The notes under the pieces were generated by a model. It saw only the letters and a program-made list of their open reading frames with translations, did no database searches and had not been told where the DNA came from. Of a DNA stretch of 34,045 nt, positions 7,597 through 17,877 are shown piece after piece. Source of the DNA: Haloplanus sp. (lineage in GTDB: Archaea; Halobacteriota; Halobacteria; Halobacteriales; Haloferacaceae); NCBI RefSeq assembly GCF_028275055.1, contig NZ_JAQCNJ010000011.1, positions 1 to 34,045 of the forward strand, read 5' to 3'. Each line of letters begins with the position of its first letter. Within the stretch, counting starts at the first letter, position 1. A program made the translations under genes and the position numbers.

Positions 7597-8328
7597 ATGC
7601 GACGCGTCAGATTCCGAGACCCCGCAGGGATGGTTCGAACCGGCGAGTGGCACGGCGACGCCGTGAGCTTCGCAGACGCCACCTACGACCTCGACGAGGT
7701 TGACCTCCTCCCGCCCTCGGAGCCGTCCAAAATCGTTTGTATCGGCATCAACTACGCCGACCACGCCGAGGAGACGGGAACCGACGTCCCCGACCGGCCG
7801 ATGTTGTTTTTGAAGCCCCCGAACACCGTCGCCGCCCACGGCGACACCGTCACACTCCCCGAAGGCAAAGAACGGGTGGACTGGGAGGCCGAACTCGGCG
7901 TCGTTATCGGCAAACAGTGTCGGAACGTCACCGCCGCAGCCGCCGAGTCGGTGATCGATGGCTACACCGCCGTCTGTGACCTTTCGAACCGCGACGACCA
8001 GCGTAACGAACAGAACTGGGTGCGTGGCAAGGCCTTCGACGGAGCCGCGCCCGTGGGACCGGTCGTGGCCGACCCCAACCACCTCCCGGAGAACGCCGCC
8101 GTTGAACTCCGCGTCAACGGCGAGACGAAACAGTCCTCGGACATCACGCAACTCGTCTTCTCGGTGCCGGAGCTGATCGAGGAGATATCGGGGTATATGA
8201 CCCTCGAACCCGGCGACGTGATCTCTACGGGAACGCCCGCCGGTGTCGGCGGCCTCGAGGACGGCGACGAGGTGGCGGTCGAAATCGAGGGCGTCGAAAC
8301 GCTTCGCTTCACCGCCCGGCGCGACTGA
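7597..8328 (+). CDS. fumarylacetoacetate hydrolase family protein
   Basis: A 243-residue FAH-family enzyme, a group that cleaves or decarboxylates beta-diketo acids in aromatic or sugar-acid breakdown. The metal ligands are visible: Glu97 and Glu99 in [11 protein letters not shown] and Asp128 in [25 protein letters not shown] (47-60) and the terminal [11 protein letters not shown] are family signatures. The ATG at 7597 is preceded by GGCTTATTT about 27 bases upstream, consistent with a leaderless message. Candidate activities include acylpyruvate hydrolysis, oxaloacetate decarboxylation and 2-keto-3-deoxy-type substrates. The neighbouring dehydrogenase genes have a separate promoter. Confidence 0.9.
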   Translation: MRRVRFRDPAGMVRTGEWHGDAVSFADATYDLDEVDLLPPSEPSKIVCIGINYADHAEETGTDVPDRPMLFLKPPNTVAAHGDTVTLPEGKERVDWEAELGVVIGKQCRNVTAAAAESVIDGYTAVCDLSNRDDQRNEQNWVRGKAFDGAAPVGPVVADPNHLPENAAVELRVNGETKQSSDITQLVFSVPELIEEISGYMTLEPGDVISTGTPAGVGGLEDGDEVAVEIEGVETLRFTARRD

Positions 8329-8353
8329 CCGTCCCGCGCCCCGAGATGGCAAC

Positions 8354-8385
8354 GCATAAACTTAGGCCTGCCTAATCCGATTTCG
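8354..8385 (+). promoter_or_regulatory. promoter with DtxR-type palindrome (8362-8375)
   Basis: A CATAAAC TATA-like element at 8354-8360 lies about 26-32 bases before the ATG at 8386. Directly after it is TTAGGC-CT-GCCTAA (8362-8375), six-base arms around a two-base centre. The half-site TTAGGC/GCCTAA resembles binding sites of DtxR/IdeR-family iron- and manganese-dependent repressors. Its place between TATA and start is where a repressor would block initiation. Confidence 0.6.
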
Positions 8386-8964
8386 ATGAATCTGAGCCGG
8401 CGGGATGCACTGGCGGCGCTGGCGGCGACCGGTGTTGTAGCAGGGGGGAGCGTCGCACTCGCTGACGACGGCACCGACGGCAACGTCGACCCTGCCGACG
8501 GTGTACCCGAGAACGTGATCGGCGACGACACGGTTGCGATTCTCGCCGCCGTCGGGTCGGTCGTCTACCCCGACGCAACGACCGGTATCGACCCGTTTGT
8601 CGAGACGTACGTCTCCGGACGGTTGTCCGACGACCCCGACCACCGCCGGGGCGTCGTCGACGCGGCGGCCGAACTCGACGCGACGGCCCGCGACTGGTTC
8701 GACGCACCGGTGACCGAGTTGGACCGCTCGACGTGCGACCGACTGCTCCGGGAACTCGGTGTCGACGCTGTCGACCCCGACCCCGAGGGGAGCCTCTCCG
8801 GACGGGTGCGGTTCTACATCGTCAACGAGCTTCTCTACGCGTTTTACTCCTCTCCGACGGGGGGCCGCCTCGTCGGTATCGAGAACCCCGTCGGCTACCC
8901 CGGCGGCACCGAGAGTTACCGCCGCGCGAGCATGGGCGAGGAGACGGAACATGGCCGGGAGTGA
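8386..8964 (+). CDS. Tat-exported dehydrogenase small subunit (gluconate 2-dehydrogenase subunit 3 family)
   Basis: A 192-residue protein with a twin-arginine signal at the N-terminus: NLSRRDALAALAATGVVAGG (2-21), with Arg5-Arg6 then a hydrophobic stretch. The mature part matches the small subunit of membrane-bound GMC dehydrogenases: TVAILAAVGSVVYPDATTGIDPFVETYVSGR near the start, and NELLYAFYSSPTGGRLVGIENPVGYPGG near the end. In bacterial gluconate and glucose dehydrogenases this subunit carries the catalytic subunit through the Tat pore. The stop overlaps the start of the GMC gene by 14 bases, so the two should be co-transcribed. The start is supported by the promoter just upstream. Confidence 0.85.
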   Translation: MNLSRRDALAALAATGVVAGGSVALADDGTDGNVDPADGVPENVIGDDTVAILAAVGSVVYPDATTGIDPFVETYVSGRLSDDPDHRRGVVDAAAELDATARDWFDAPVTELDRSTCDRLLRELGVDAVDPDPEGSLSGRVRFYIVNELLYAFYSSPTGGRLVGIENPVGYPGGTESYRRASMGEETEHGRE

Positions 8965-10534
8965 CCGCACGCCTGCGCCGCCGGCGGACGTCTGTATCGT
9001 CGGCGCGGGTCCTGCAGGGGCCATCGTCGCCGCCCGTCTGGCCGAGGCGGGCCACGACGTGGTCGTTCTCGACGCCGGCCCGCGGTACGAGCCCGAGAAC
9101 AGAGAACGCCAACTCGACGCCCACCTCCGCCCCGGCATGGAGGGGCCGTGGGGAACCGGCGGCGAACGCGATGCCTACACCTCGAGCGGCGAGCGCCACT
9201 ACCCGCTGAACGCCGCCCGCGTGAAAGGCATCGGCGGGTCGACGCTCCACTGGCAGGCGATGGTGATGCGCCTCCACGAACGCGACTTCGAGATGGACTC
9301 CCGCCACGGCGTCGGCGCCGACTGGCCCGTCGACTACGCCGACCTCCGCCCGTACTACGCGGCGGCCGAACGGGAACTCGGCGTCGCCGGCGCCGACGAC
9401 AACCCTTTCGCCCCGCCCCGCGAGAAACCGTTCCCGCTCCCCGCCTTCCCCCCCTCGCACAGCGACTCCATCTTCGCCGAGGCCTGCGAGGCTCTCGGCC
9501 TGCCGACACATTCGGTGCCCAACGCCCGCAACTCCGAACCCACCGACGACGCGTCGGCGTGTGTCGGCTACGGCACCTGCAAGCCGGTCTGTCCATCCGG
9601 CGCGAAGTACACCGCCGAACGCCACGTCGCCCGCGCCGAAACGGCGGGTGCACGCGTCGTCGACCGCGCGCCGGTCCAGCGACTCGTCCACGACGAGACC
9701 GCCGTCGACGCCGCCGTCTACGCAACCCCCGACGGCGAGCAACACAGACAGGAGGCCCGCGCCGTCGTTCTCGCCTGTGGTGGTGTCGAGAACGTCCGCC
9801 TCCTCCTCCTGTCTGCGTCCGACGCCTACCCCGACGGCCTCGCCAACTCCTCCGGTCTCGTCGGTCGCTACTTCATGGACCACTGCTTCGCCGGCGTCGG
9901 CGGCCGGATCGACCGCCCCACCCGACAGAATCACGTCGGCTTCAACACGACCGAGTGTCACGCTCTCTACGACGGCACCGACCCCCTCGCGGGGGTAAAA
10001 CTCGAGTTTCTTAACTACGCCGGTCCCTCGCCGGCCATCGACGCTCTCCACGCCGACGAATGGGGCGACGACCTTCTCGACTCCCTGCGGGACTCGTACG
10101 GCACCCACCTCGCGGTCGGCGGTCTCGTCGAACAGTTCCCGGACGCGGACAATCGGATCACGCTCGACCGTTCGACGACCGACGACCACGGCAACCCCGT
10201 TCCGGACGTGGAGTGGTCGGTCGGCCCCGAGACCCGGCGAGCGATCGAACGCGCAAACGAGGTCCAGCGAGCCATTCTCGAGGAACTCGACGCCGACATC
10301 GACTGGATCGTCGGTCCCGACGAGACCGGTCCGGCCTACCACCACATGGGAACGACCCGCATGGGAACCGATCCCGGGTCGAGCGTCGTGGCTCCCGACT
10401 GCCGGGCGCACGACCTCGACAACCTCTGGATCGCTGGAAGCAGCGTCTTCCCCACCGGCGGCGGGATGAACCCCACGCTCACCATCGCGGCGCTCTCCTG
10501 TCGACTGGCCGACCGTCTCGACCGGTGGCTCTGA
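8951..10534 (+). CDS. GMC-family FAD dehydrogenase, catalytic subunit with cysteine cluster
   Basis: A 527-residue glucose-methanol-choline oxidoreductase. The FAD Rossmann motif CIVGAGPAGAIVAARLAEAG spans 15-34, a second FAD contact is GIGGSTLHWQAMVMR, and the C-terminus has SSVFPTGGGMNPTLTIAALS with HHMGTTRMG upstream of it. Between residues of about 195 and 220 the segment ACVGYGTCKPVCPSGAKYT holds three cysteines as C-x6-C-x3-C. A comparable region in bacterial FAD-glucose dehydrogenase binds a 3Fe-4S cluster. The protein has no signal peptide, consistent with export on its Tat-bearing partner. No cytochrome subunit is encoded nearby, so the electron acceptor is unknown. The substrate, probably a polyol, sugar or sugar acid, cannot be read off. 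Confidence 0.88.
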   Translation: MAGSDRTPAPPADVCIVGAGPAGAIVAARLAEAGHDVVVLDAGPRYEPENRERQLDAHLRPGMEGPWGTGGERDAYTSSGERHYPLNAARVKGIGGSTLHWQAMVMRLHERDFEMDSRHGVGADWPVDYADLRPYYAAAERELGVAGADDNPFAPPREKPFPLPAFPPSHSDSIFAEACEALGLPTHSVPNARNSEPTDDASACVGYGTCKPVCPSGAKYTAERHVARAETAGARVVDRAPVQRLVHDETAVDAAVYATPDGEQHRQEARAVVLACGGVENVRLLLLSASDAYPDGLANSSGLVGRYFMDHCFAGVGGRIDRPTRQNHVGFNTTECHALYDGTDPLAGVKLEFLNYAGPSPAIDALHADEWGDDLLDSLRDSYGTHLAVGGLVEQFPDADNRITLDRSTTDDHGNPVPDVEWSVGPETRRAIERANEVQRAILEELDADIDWIVGPDETGPAYHHMGTTRMGTDPGSSVVAPDCRAHDLDNLWIAGSSVFPTGGGMNPTLTIAALSCRLADRLDRWL

Positions 10535-10641
10535 GCCGTCGGACCGTTCCACCGGCCCCGTCGCGGACGCCCCGGTGTCGCAACCGAACGGCCGGAACCG
10601 ACACATGAAGGGCACCGATCCGCCCGACAGTTCCATTGGCC

Positions 10642-10653
10642 ACGCTTAAGCGT
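10642..10653 (+). promoter_or_regulatory. hisC promoter element, 12-bp palindrome around CTTAAG
   Basis: ACGCTT/AAGCGT is a perfect palindrome whose CTTAAG core lies 25-30 bases before the hisC ATG. That makes it a plausible TATA element for a leaderless transcript. The symmetry may be incidental. Confidence 0.4.
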
Positions 10654-10674
10654 CGCCGTCCGTATCCTCAAACT

Positions 10675-11757
10675 ATGGAACCACGGGATCTCTCCGCACT
10701 CTCGCCGTACGTTCCCGGACGCGGGGCCGAGGAGGTGGCCCGCGAACTCGGGATGGATCCGGCGGACCTGACGAAGCTTTCCTCGAACGAGAACCCACAC
10801 GGCCCGGGGCCGGCGGCCATCGAGGCCATCCGAGAGACGGCACCCCGGGTCGGCGTCTACCCCAAGGCCTCACAGACGGATCTGGCCGAACGCCTCGCAA
10901 ACCACTGGGACTGTACGCCCGAACAGATATGGGTGGCCCCCGGCGCCGACGGTGCTCTCGATTACCTCTCACGGGCCTTTCTCGACCCCGGCGACCGGAT
11001 CCTCGCGCCCGACCCCGGCTTCTCGTACTATCGGATGAGCGCCCGCTACCACCACGGTGAGGTGACGACCTACGCTCTCCGGAAGGCCGACAACTTCGTC
11101 CAGACACCCGACGCCGTCCTCGACGCCTACGACGGGGAGCGAATCGTCTACCTCACCACGCCACACAACCCGACCGGCTCCGAGTTCGACCGCGACGACA
11201 TCGAGACGCTGGCGGCGGCCGTCGATGACCGGACGCTCGTTGTCGTCGACGAGGCGTACGGCGAGTACACCGACGCCCCCTCGGCCATCGGTCTGCTCGA
11301 CGAGTACGACAACCTTGCGGTCACGCGGACGTTCTCGAAGGCGTACGGCCTGGCCGGCCTCCGCGTTGGCTACGGTGCCGTCCCCGAGGCGTGGGGCGAT
11401 GCCTACGCCCGCGTCAACACGCCGTTTGCCGCCAGCGAGGTGGGCTGTCGGGCCGCACTTGCCGCTCTCGATGACGACGACCACCTCGAAACGACGGTCG
11501 AAACGGCGCGCTGGGCACGGTCGTACCTCCGCGACGAACTCGACGCGCCAACCTGGGAGAGCGGCGGGAACTTCGTTCTCGCGGAGGTGGGTGACGCCGC
11601 GTCCGTCGCCGAGGCCACGCAACGCCGCGGGGTCATCGTCCGCGACTGCGGTAGCTTCGGCCTGCCGACCTGCATCCGGGTGTCGTGTGGCACCCGACAG
11701 GGGACTCGACGGGCCGTCGAAGTCATCAACAACGTTCTCGCGGAGGTGCGGGCGTGA
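10675..11757 (+). CDS. hisC: histidinol-phosphate aminotransferase
   Basis: A 360-residue class I/II PLP aminotransferase that converts imidazole-acetol phosphate and glutamate to histidinol phosphate in histidine synthesis. Signatures: SPYVPGR (10-16), LSSNENPHGPGPAA (35-48), PGADGALDYL in the cofactor site, TTPHNPTGS (161-169), VVVDEAYGEY (189-198) and the Schiff-base lysine Lys222 in RTFSKAYGLAGLRVGYG. The ATG at 10675 gives a standard N-terminus. Its stop overlaps the GTG start of the kinase-like gene (GTGA), so translation is probably coupled. It is first in a three-gene run with the kinase and phosphatidyltransferase; no other his gene is present. Confidence 0.93.
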   Translation: MEPRDLSALSPYVPGRGAEEVARELGMDPADLTKLSSNENPHGPGPAAIEAIRETAPRVGVYPKASQTDLAERLANHWDCTPEQIWVAPGADGALDYLSRAFLDPGDRILAPDPGFSYYRMSARYHHGEVTTYALRKADNFVQTPDAVLDAYDGERIVYLTTPHNPTGSEFDRDDIETLAAAVDDRTLVVVDEAYGEYTDAPSAIGLLDEYDNLAVTRTFSKAYGLAGLRVGYGAVPEAWGDAYARVNTPFAASEVGCRAALAALDDDDHLETTVETARWARSYLRDELDAPTWESGGNFVLAEVGDAASVAEATQRRGVIVRDCGSFGLPTCIRVSCGTRQGTRRAVEVINNVLAEVRA

Positions 11758-12290
11758 CGGCCGGCGACGGCGATGGCGACGGCGAGGATGACCACCGTGT
11801 CGCCGTCACCGGGACACCGGGGACAGGAAAGACGACCGCCACGAGCCTCCTGGATGGCCCCGTGATCCACCTCAACGACCTGATCCGGGAGCGGGACCTG
11901 TGGGCCGACCGTGACGACGACCGCGGCTCGCTGGTGACCGACCTCGTCGCCGTCCGCGAGACGCTCGGCGACTGGTCCGGCATCGCAGAATCCCACCTTG
12001 CCCACCACCTCGACGCCGACCGCGTGGTCGTTCTCCGGTGTCGCCCGGACGTGTTGGAAACGCGCCTGCGCGACCGGGGCGAGAGCGCGGCCTCGGCCGC
12101 CGAGAACGCCGAAAGCGAGGCGCTCGACGTGATCCTCTCCGAGGCCGTCGACCGCCACGGGGTCGATCGCATCTATGAGATCGGTGCGACCGACCGGACG
12201 CCGACCGAGGTGGCCACGGAGATCGAGGCGGTCATCGCCGGCGACCGCGACCCGAGCGCCGGCGAGGTCGACTTCATCGACTACCTATGA
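11754..12290 (+). CDS. adenylate kinase family protein (Fap7/AK6-like)
   Basis: A 178-residue P-loop kinase/NTPase. Walker A is VTGTPGTGKTT at about residues 18-28, following an Asp/Gly-rich N-terminal tail. HLNDLIRERDL is the nucleoside-monophosphate-binding stretch, and VVVLRCRPDVLETRLRDRG is the lid-region signature of the AK6/Fap7 group, which links adenylate kinase activity with small-subunit rRNA maturation. The start is the GTG at 11754, overlapping the hisC stop by four bases; no better start exists downstream before the P-loop. The stop overlaps the next gene's ATG by four bases (ATGA), marking a tight operon. Confidence 0.88.
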   Translation: MTAGDGDGDGEDDHRVAVTGTPGTGKTTATSLLDGPVIHLNDLIRERDLWADRDDDRGSLVTDLVAVRETLGDWSGIAESHLAHHLDADRVVVLRCRPDVLETRLRDRGESAASAAENAESEALDVILSEAVDRHGVDRIYEIGATDRTPTEVATEIEAVIAGDRDPSAGEVDFIDYL

Positions 12291-12889
12291 CACTCGACCG
12301 CCTCCGGCCCGTCGCCGAACTGTTTCTCGACCCGATGGTCGCAGCCGCCGACCGTGTGGGACTCAGGCCAAACGGCGTCAGCATCGTCGCCTTCGGGTTC
12401 GCCGTCGTGGCCGCCATCGGCTTTTATCTCGCCACGCCCCTCGGCTACGCGCTAGGGGCAGTCTGTGTCTTCGCAAACGGCTGGCTCGATCTGCTTGACG
12501 GTGCACTCGCCCGTACCCAGAACGTCGAGTCCCAGGCCGGCGACCTTCTCGACCACGTGCTCGATCGGTACGCCGACATCGTCCTCGTGGTCGGGTTGGC
12601 GGCCGGTATCGCCCGGTACGACCTCGGGCTTCTGGCGGTCACCGGCGTCCTGATGACCTCGTACCTCGGCACGCAGATCCAGGCCGTCGGGCTCGGCCGC
12701 GAATACGGCGGCCTCGTCGGTCGCGCGGACCGGTTGGCGCTGGTCGGACTCACGGGCGCCGTCGCCGCCGCCGTCACCGATCCCCCCGGCCCGTTGTCGG
12801 TCGTCGGCTGGCTCCTCGTTTTTTTCACCGCTGTTGGCCACCTGACCGCGATCCAGCGGTTCTGGGGTGCGTGGGGCGACCTCGCCTGA
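12287..12889 (+). CDS. CDP-alcohol phosphatidyltransferase family protein
   Basis: A 200-residue membrane enzyme that joins a CDP-activated lipid (in archaea CDP-archaeol) to a polar alcohol. The catalytic motif is complete: Asp68, Asp71-Gly72, Ala75-Arg76, Gly85, Asp89, Asp93 in GWLDLLDGALAR...GDLLDHVLDR. About five to six hydrophobic helices follow (33-50, 54-66, 96-108, 113-130, 145-160, 166-185). The acceptor could be inositol phosphate, glycerol phosphate or serine; sequence alone does not decide. The start overlaps the kinase stop by four bases, so it is the last gene of the hisC run. Confidence 0.9.
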   Translation: MTLDRLRPVAELFLDPMVAAADRVGLRPNGVSIVAFGFAVVAAIGFYLATPLGYALGAVCVFANGWLDLLDGALARTQNVESQAGDLLDHVLDRYADIVLVVGLAAGIARYDLGLLAVTGVLMTSYLGTQIQAVGLGREYGGLVGRADRLALVGLTGAVAAAVTDPPGPLSVVGWLLVFFTAVGHLTAIQRFWGAWGDLA

Positions 12890-12934
12890 CCGCGCGGCGC
12901 ACCTTTTATCCCCGACGGCGCGTTACACCGAGAT

Positions 12935-13453
12935 ATGCCCCAGTGTGAAATGTGCGGTGCCGAGAGTTCGTCGCTCACGACGACGAAGGTCGAAGGGGCC
13001 GAACTACAGCTCTGTGACGACTGTACGGAGTTCGGTACCGAGGTGCGCACCGAGTCGTCGTCGTCCTCGACGAAGTACTCCACGTCCTCGTCGTCGTCCT
13101 CGTCGTCCTCCTCGGGCGGGTCGAGTTCGACGGGCGGGGGTGGTCGGACCCGCCGTCGCGATATGTTCGACGACATGGACGAGATCGTCGCCGACTACGA
13201 CGACCGGATCCGGTCGGCCCGCGAGGAACGCGGACTGAGCCAAGAGGAACTCGCCGCCGAACTCAACGAGAAGGCGAGCCTCATCAGAAAGCTCGAACGC
13301 GGCGATATGCTCCCGAGTGACGATGTCCAGTCGGAACTCGAGACCGAACTCGACATCGTTCTGTCCGAGGGCGGCGGCGACGCCGACGCCGACTGGTCCA
13401 GTGACTCCTCGACAACGACCACCCTCGGTGACGTGGTCAAACGGAAGGACTGA
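12935..13453 (+). CDS. multiprotein bridging factor aMBF1, zinc ribbon plus HTH
   Basis: A 172-residue archaeal homologue of MBF1, a helix-turn-helix protein tied to TBP/TFB transcription and also reported to bind ribosomes in some archaea. The zinc ribbon uses Cys4, Cys7, Cys27 and Cys30 (PQCEMCG...LCDDC). A low-complexity linker of Ser, Thr and Gly spans about 40-70. A Cro-type HTH follows (about 87-145): [41 protein letters not shown], with the family ending LETELDIVL. The start is supported by CTTTTATCC about 28 bases upstream. The run of six T at 13477-13482 downstream could end its transcript. Confidence 0.93.
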   Translation: MPQCEMCGAESSSLTTTKVEGAELQLCDDCTEFGTEVRTESSSSSTKYSTSSSSSSSSSSGGSSSTGGGGRTRRRDMFDDMDEIVADYDDRIRSAREERGLSQEELAAELNEKASLIRKLERGDMLPSDDVQSELETELDIVLSEGGGDADADWSSDSSTTTTLGDVVKRKD

Positions 13454-13470
13454 TCGTCCGCGGCCGGACA

Positions 13471-13483
13471 ACCACGTTTTTTG
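13471..13483 (+). promoter_or_regulatory. T-run serving as tpiA TATA region and possible aMBF1 terminator
   Basis: CGTTTTTTGACC lies 25-30 bases before the GTG start of tpiA and within 30 bases after the aMBF1 stop. It may serve as promoter element and oligo-T terminator at once. Confidence 0.4.
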
Positions 13484-13506
13484 ACCGCTCGCCGTTCTCT
13501 ACTCGT

Positions 13507-14147
13507 GTGTTCGTACTCGTCAACCTGAAGACGTACCCCTGTGACCCGGCTACCGTCGCCGAGGCCGCCCGCGACGCCACAGAGGAGAGCGACGCACGGA
13601 TCGCCATCGCCCCACAGACCGCCCACCTCGGTCGTGTCGCCGCCACCGGCATCGAGACGTGGGCCCAACACGTCGCGCCGGTCGATCACGGCAGCCACAC
13701 CGGCCACACGCTCGCCGAGGCCGTGAGAGCCGCCGGTGCGACTGGAACGCTACTCAACCACTCCGAGCGCCGCCTGACACTCGCCGACATCGACGCCGCC
13801 CTCGACGCCGCCGAGCGCGCCGGTCTAGAGACGATCGTCTGTGCGAACAATCCCGATCAAGTTGCGGCCGCGGCGGCTCTCGGGCCGGACGCTGTCGCGG
13901 TCGAACCCCCGGAACTCATCGGCGGTGACGTCTCCGTAGCCACGGCCGATCCGGAGATCGTCGAGAAAGCCGTCGCCGCCGCCGACGCGGTCGATCCCGA
14001 CGTGGCGGTCTACTGTGGGGCCGGCGTCTCGACCGGCGACGACGTGGCCGCCGCGGCCGACCTCGGCGCGGAGGGTGTCCTCCTCGCGAGTGGCGTCGCG
14101 AAAGCAGACGATCCGCGGGCGGCGCTTGACGGACTACTCTCGGGCGT

Positions 14148-14151
<4 letters not shown>
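13507..14151 (+). CDS. tpiA: triosephosphate isomerase
   Basis: A 214-residue archaeal-type (short) triosephosphate isomerase, interconverting dihydroxyacetone phosphate and glyceraldehyde 3-phosphate. The catalytic residues are visible: Lys8 in VNLKTY, His85 in LLNHSERR and Glu133 in [11 protein letters not shown]. The phosphate-binding [10 protein letters not shown] and [11 protein letters not shown] segments close the barrel. The start is GTG at 13507, the codon that gives the usual N-terminus, with a T-run at leaderless promoter distance. The stop lies in a TTAA shared with the convergent HerA-like gene. Confidence 0.95.
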
Positions 14152-16202
<2,051 letters not shown>

Positions 16203-16256
16203 CGGCCTGTGAGAGGCTCTCCGGACCCATAGTTCCGCGTCAGACGCGTGTCGGCT

Positions 16257-17528
16257 CTATCCGTCGAAGTCGGTCAGCAACGACTGCTCGTCGTCGATCC
16301 AGCCGACCGTGTCGTCGTCGGGCGTCGCTTCCGGGGCGTCTCTCCCTCTGTCGCTTTTCCACCCATCGAGCTGTGCCTGCTCGCCCGCGTCGAAGCGGAG
16401 GTTCGACACCCGGACGCCGACCTTCCGGACGGGGTCGCCCGCGAACTCCGCGAGGAGGTCGAGCGCAACCTCCTCGACGAGGCCCGGGGCTGCCACCGGT
16501 CCCGGCAACGACCGCTCGCGCGTGTTCACATCGTACGGTGGCGTTACGACTTTGATACCGATAGTTCGGTACAGCGCGCCCTCCCCGTCGGCGCGGTCGG
16601 CCACGTCCGCGGCCAGTCCGGCCACGGCTTCACGTTGTCTGTCGGCGTCGGCCGTCGCCTCGGGGAACGCCGACTCCCGCGAGAGACTCTTTGGCCGGCC
16701 CATCGGCGTCACCTCCCGGTCATCGTCGCCACGCGCGCGGTCGTAGAACGTCCGCCCCCGCTCCCCGAACCGATCGCGGAGTCGCTGTGGGTTCGTTTCG
16801 GCCAACTCGCCGGCCGTCTCGATCCCCATCTGCTTCAACTTCCGGGCCGTTACCGGGCCGACGCCGTGGACCTCCTCGACGGAAAGTGGGGCGAAAAACT
16901 CCCGGGCTTCGTCGGGTTCCACGACGACCAGTCCGTCCGGCTTGTCGTGGTCGCTCGCCACCTTCGCGGCGCTCATGGTGGGGGCGACGCCGACGCTCGC
17001 GGGCACGCCAACCTCGCGGTCGATCCGCGTTTTGATATGGCGGGCGTACCCCTCCGCGAGCGTGCGCCCGTCGACAACCGTCCACGCCGTCCGGTCGCTC
17101 ACGTCGAGGTACGCCTCGTCGATGCTCACCTCGCGGAGTCGGTCCGCACACTCCCGGAGCACCGACCTGATCCGCTCGGCCACCCCGCGGTAGTGATCCA
17201 TGTCGACCGGCCGGTAATGCCCGGCCTCCTCGGCGTCGAGACCCGGCTCCTCGCGGGCCGCTTCCACCCGGGGCAACAGCTCCATCGCCTGCGAGATGGG
17301 TTGTGCGCTCTCGACGCCGTACGCCCGGGCCTCGTAACTCGCGGTGGCGACGGCCCCGTGTGACTCGCCGGGCTCGTAACCCATCCCCACGACAACGGGA
17401 TCGCCCCGCAGGTCGGGGTCGCGCAACCGCTCACAGGAGGCATAAAAACAGTCCATGTCGACGTGACAGACGATCCGCTCGGCGGCATCGTCGTCCGCCG
17501 CTCCCGGGAGCGTCTCCCCGCCGGACAT
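16257..17528 (-). CDS. dinB: DNA polymerase IV (Y family)
   Basis: A 423-residue translesion polymerase. The catalytic carboxylates are present: Asp24 in HVDMDCFYASCE and Asp137-Glu138 in VSIDEAYLD. ATASYEARAYGV is the fingers signature. GVGPVTARKLKQMGI is the helix-hairpin-helix thumb motif, and the little-finger domain fills about 240-370. The last residues, QSLLTDFDG, fit a PCNA-interacting (PIP) motif Q-x-x-L-x-x-F. The ATG at 17528 leaves a short acidic leader before the catalytic core; an upstream in-frame ATG at 17558 is less likely. A 14-bp palindrome stands just upstream of the start. It is downstream of nothing obvious and reads towards the HerA-like gene. Confidence 0.93.
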   Translation of the reverse strand: MSGGETLPGAADDDAAERIVCHVDMDCFYASCERLRDPDLRGDPVVVGMGYEPGESHGAVATASYEARAYGVESAQPISQAMELLPRVEAAREEPGLDAEEAGHYRPVDMDHYRGVAERIRSVLRECADRLREVSIDEAYLDVSDRTAWTVVDGRTLAEGYARHIKTRIDREVGVPASVGVAPTMSAAKVASDHDKPDGLVVVEPDEAREFFAPLSVEEVHGVGPVTARKLKQMGIETAGELAETNPQRLRDRFGERGRTFYDRARGDDDREVTPMGRPKSLSRESAFPEATADADRQREAVAGLAADVADRADGEGALYRTIGIKVVTPPYDVNTRERSLPGPVAAPGLVEEVALDLLAEFAGDPVRKVGVRVSNLRFDAGEQAQLDGWKSDRGRDAPEATPDDDTVGWIDDEQSLLTDFDG

Positions 17529-17539
17529 ACTCACTTTTC

Positions 17540-17553
17540 GGTCGTCGACGACC
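17540..17553. promoter_or_regulatory. 14-bp perfect palindrome upstream of dinB
   Basis: GGTCGTC followed by its exact reverse complement, 12-25 bases before the dinB start. The place suits an operator, but GTCGTCGAC-like runs are common in GC-rich haloarchaeal DNA. Confidence 0.3.
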
Positions 17554-17877
17554 CTCAAGATTCCGACGGCTGGCTCCGGTCGGGGTCACGGTCGGTCGTC
17601 GAGACCGGCCTCCGGACGAACGGACCGTTCCGCACGTGCGTCTCCGGACCGCGCGAGAACGTATCATCACACCCCGCGTGGCCACTCCACCCCGACAACG
17701 ATCTGTTCTCGGTCTCGAAAGAGCGTACAGCACTCGAATCGGTCGTCGCCCCCGGTTGAGGCGTCCAGCACCGGGGCGGCGGTCACGGCTACGGTCGGTG
17801 TGCGGTCGACGGATCGGTTCCCGCTCCGCGGCGCCGGAACGACGGCTCGGTAAGCGTCGATACGGCTGCCGGCTAGC
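17554..17877. other. intergenic, no gene seen
   Basis: This stretch separates dinB from the Lrp-type regulator gene. The small frames here overlap each other without motifs. It must hold the dinB promoter and the end of the lrp transcript; I cannot place either firmly. Confidence 0.5.

Noticed and set aside
8822-10636. 604-codon minus-strand frame opposite the GMC dehydrogenase
   Set aside because: It is antisense to a gene with clear FAD motifs; the product is low in recognisable domains and reflects codon-position bias only.
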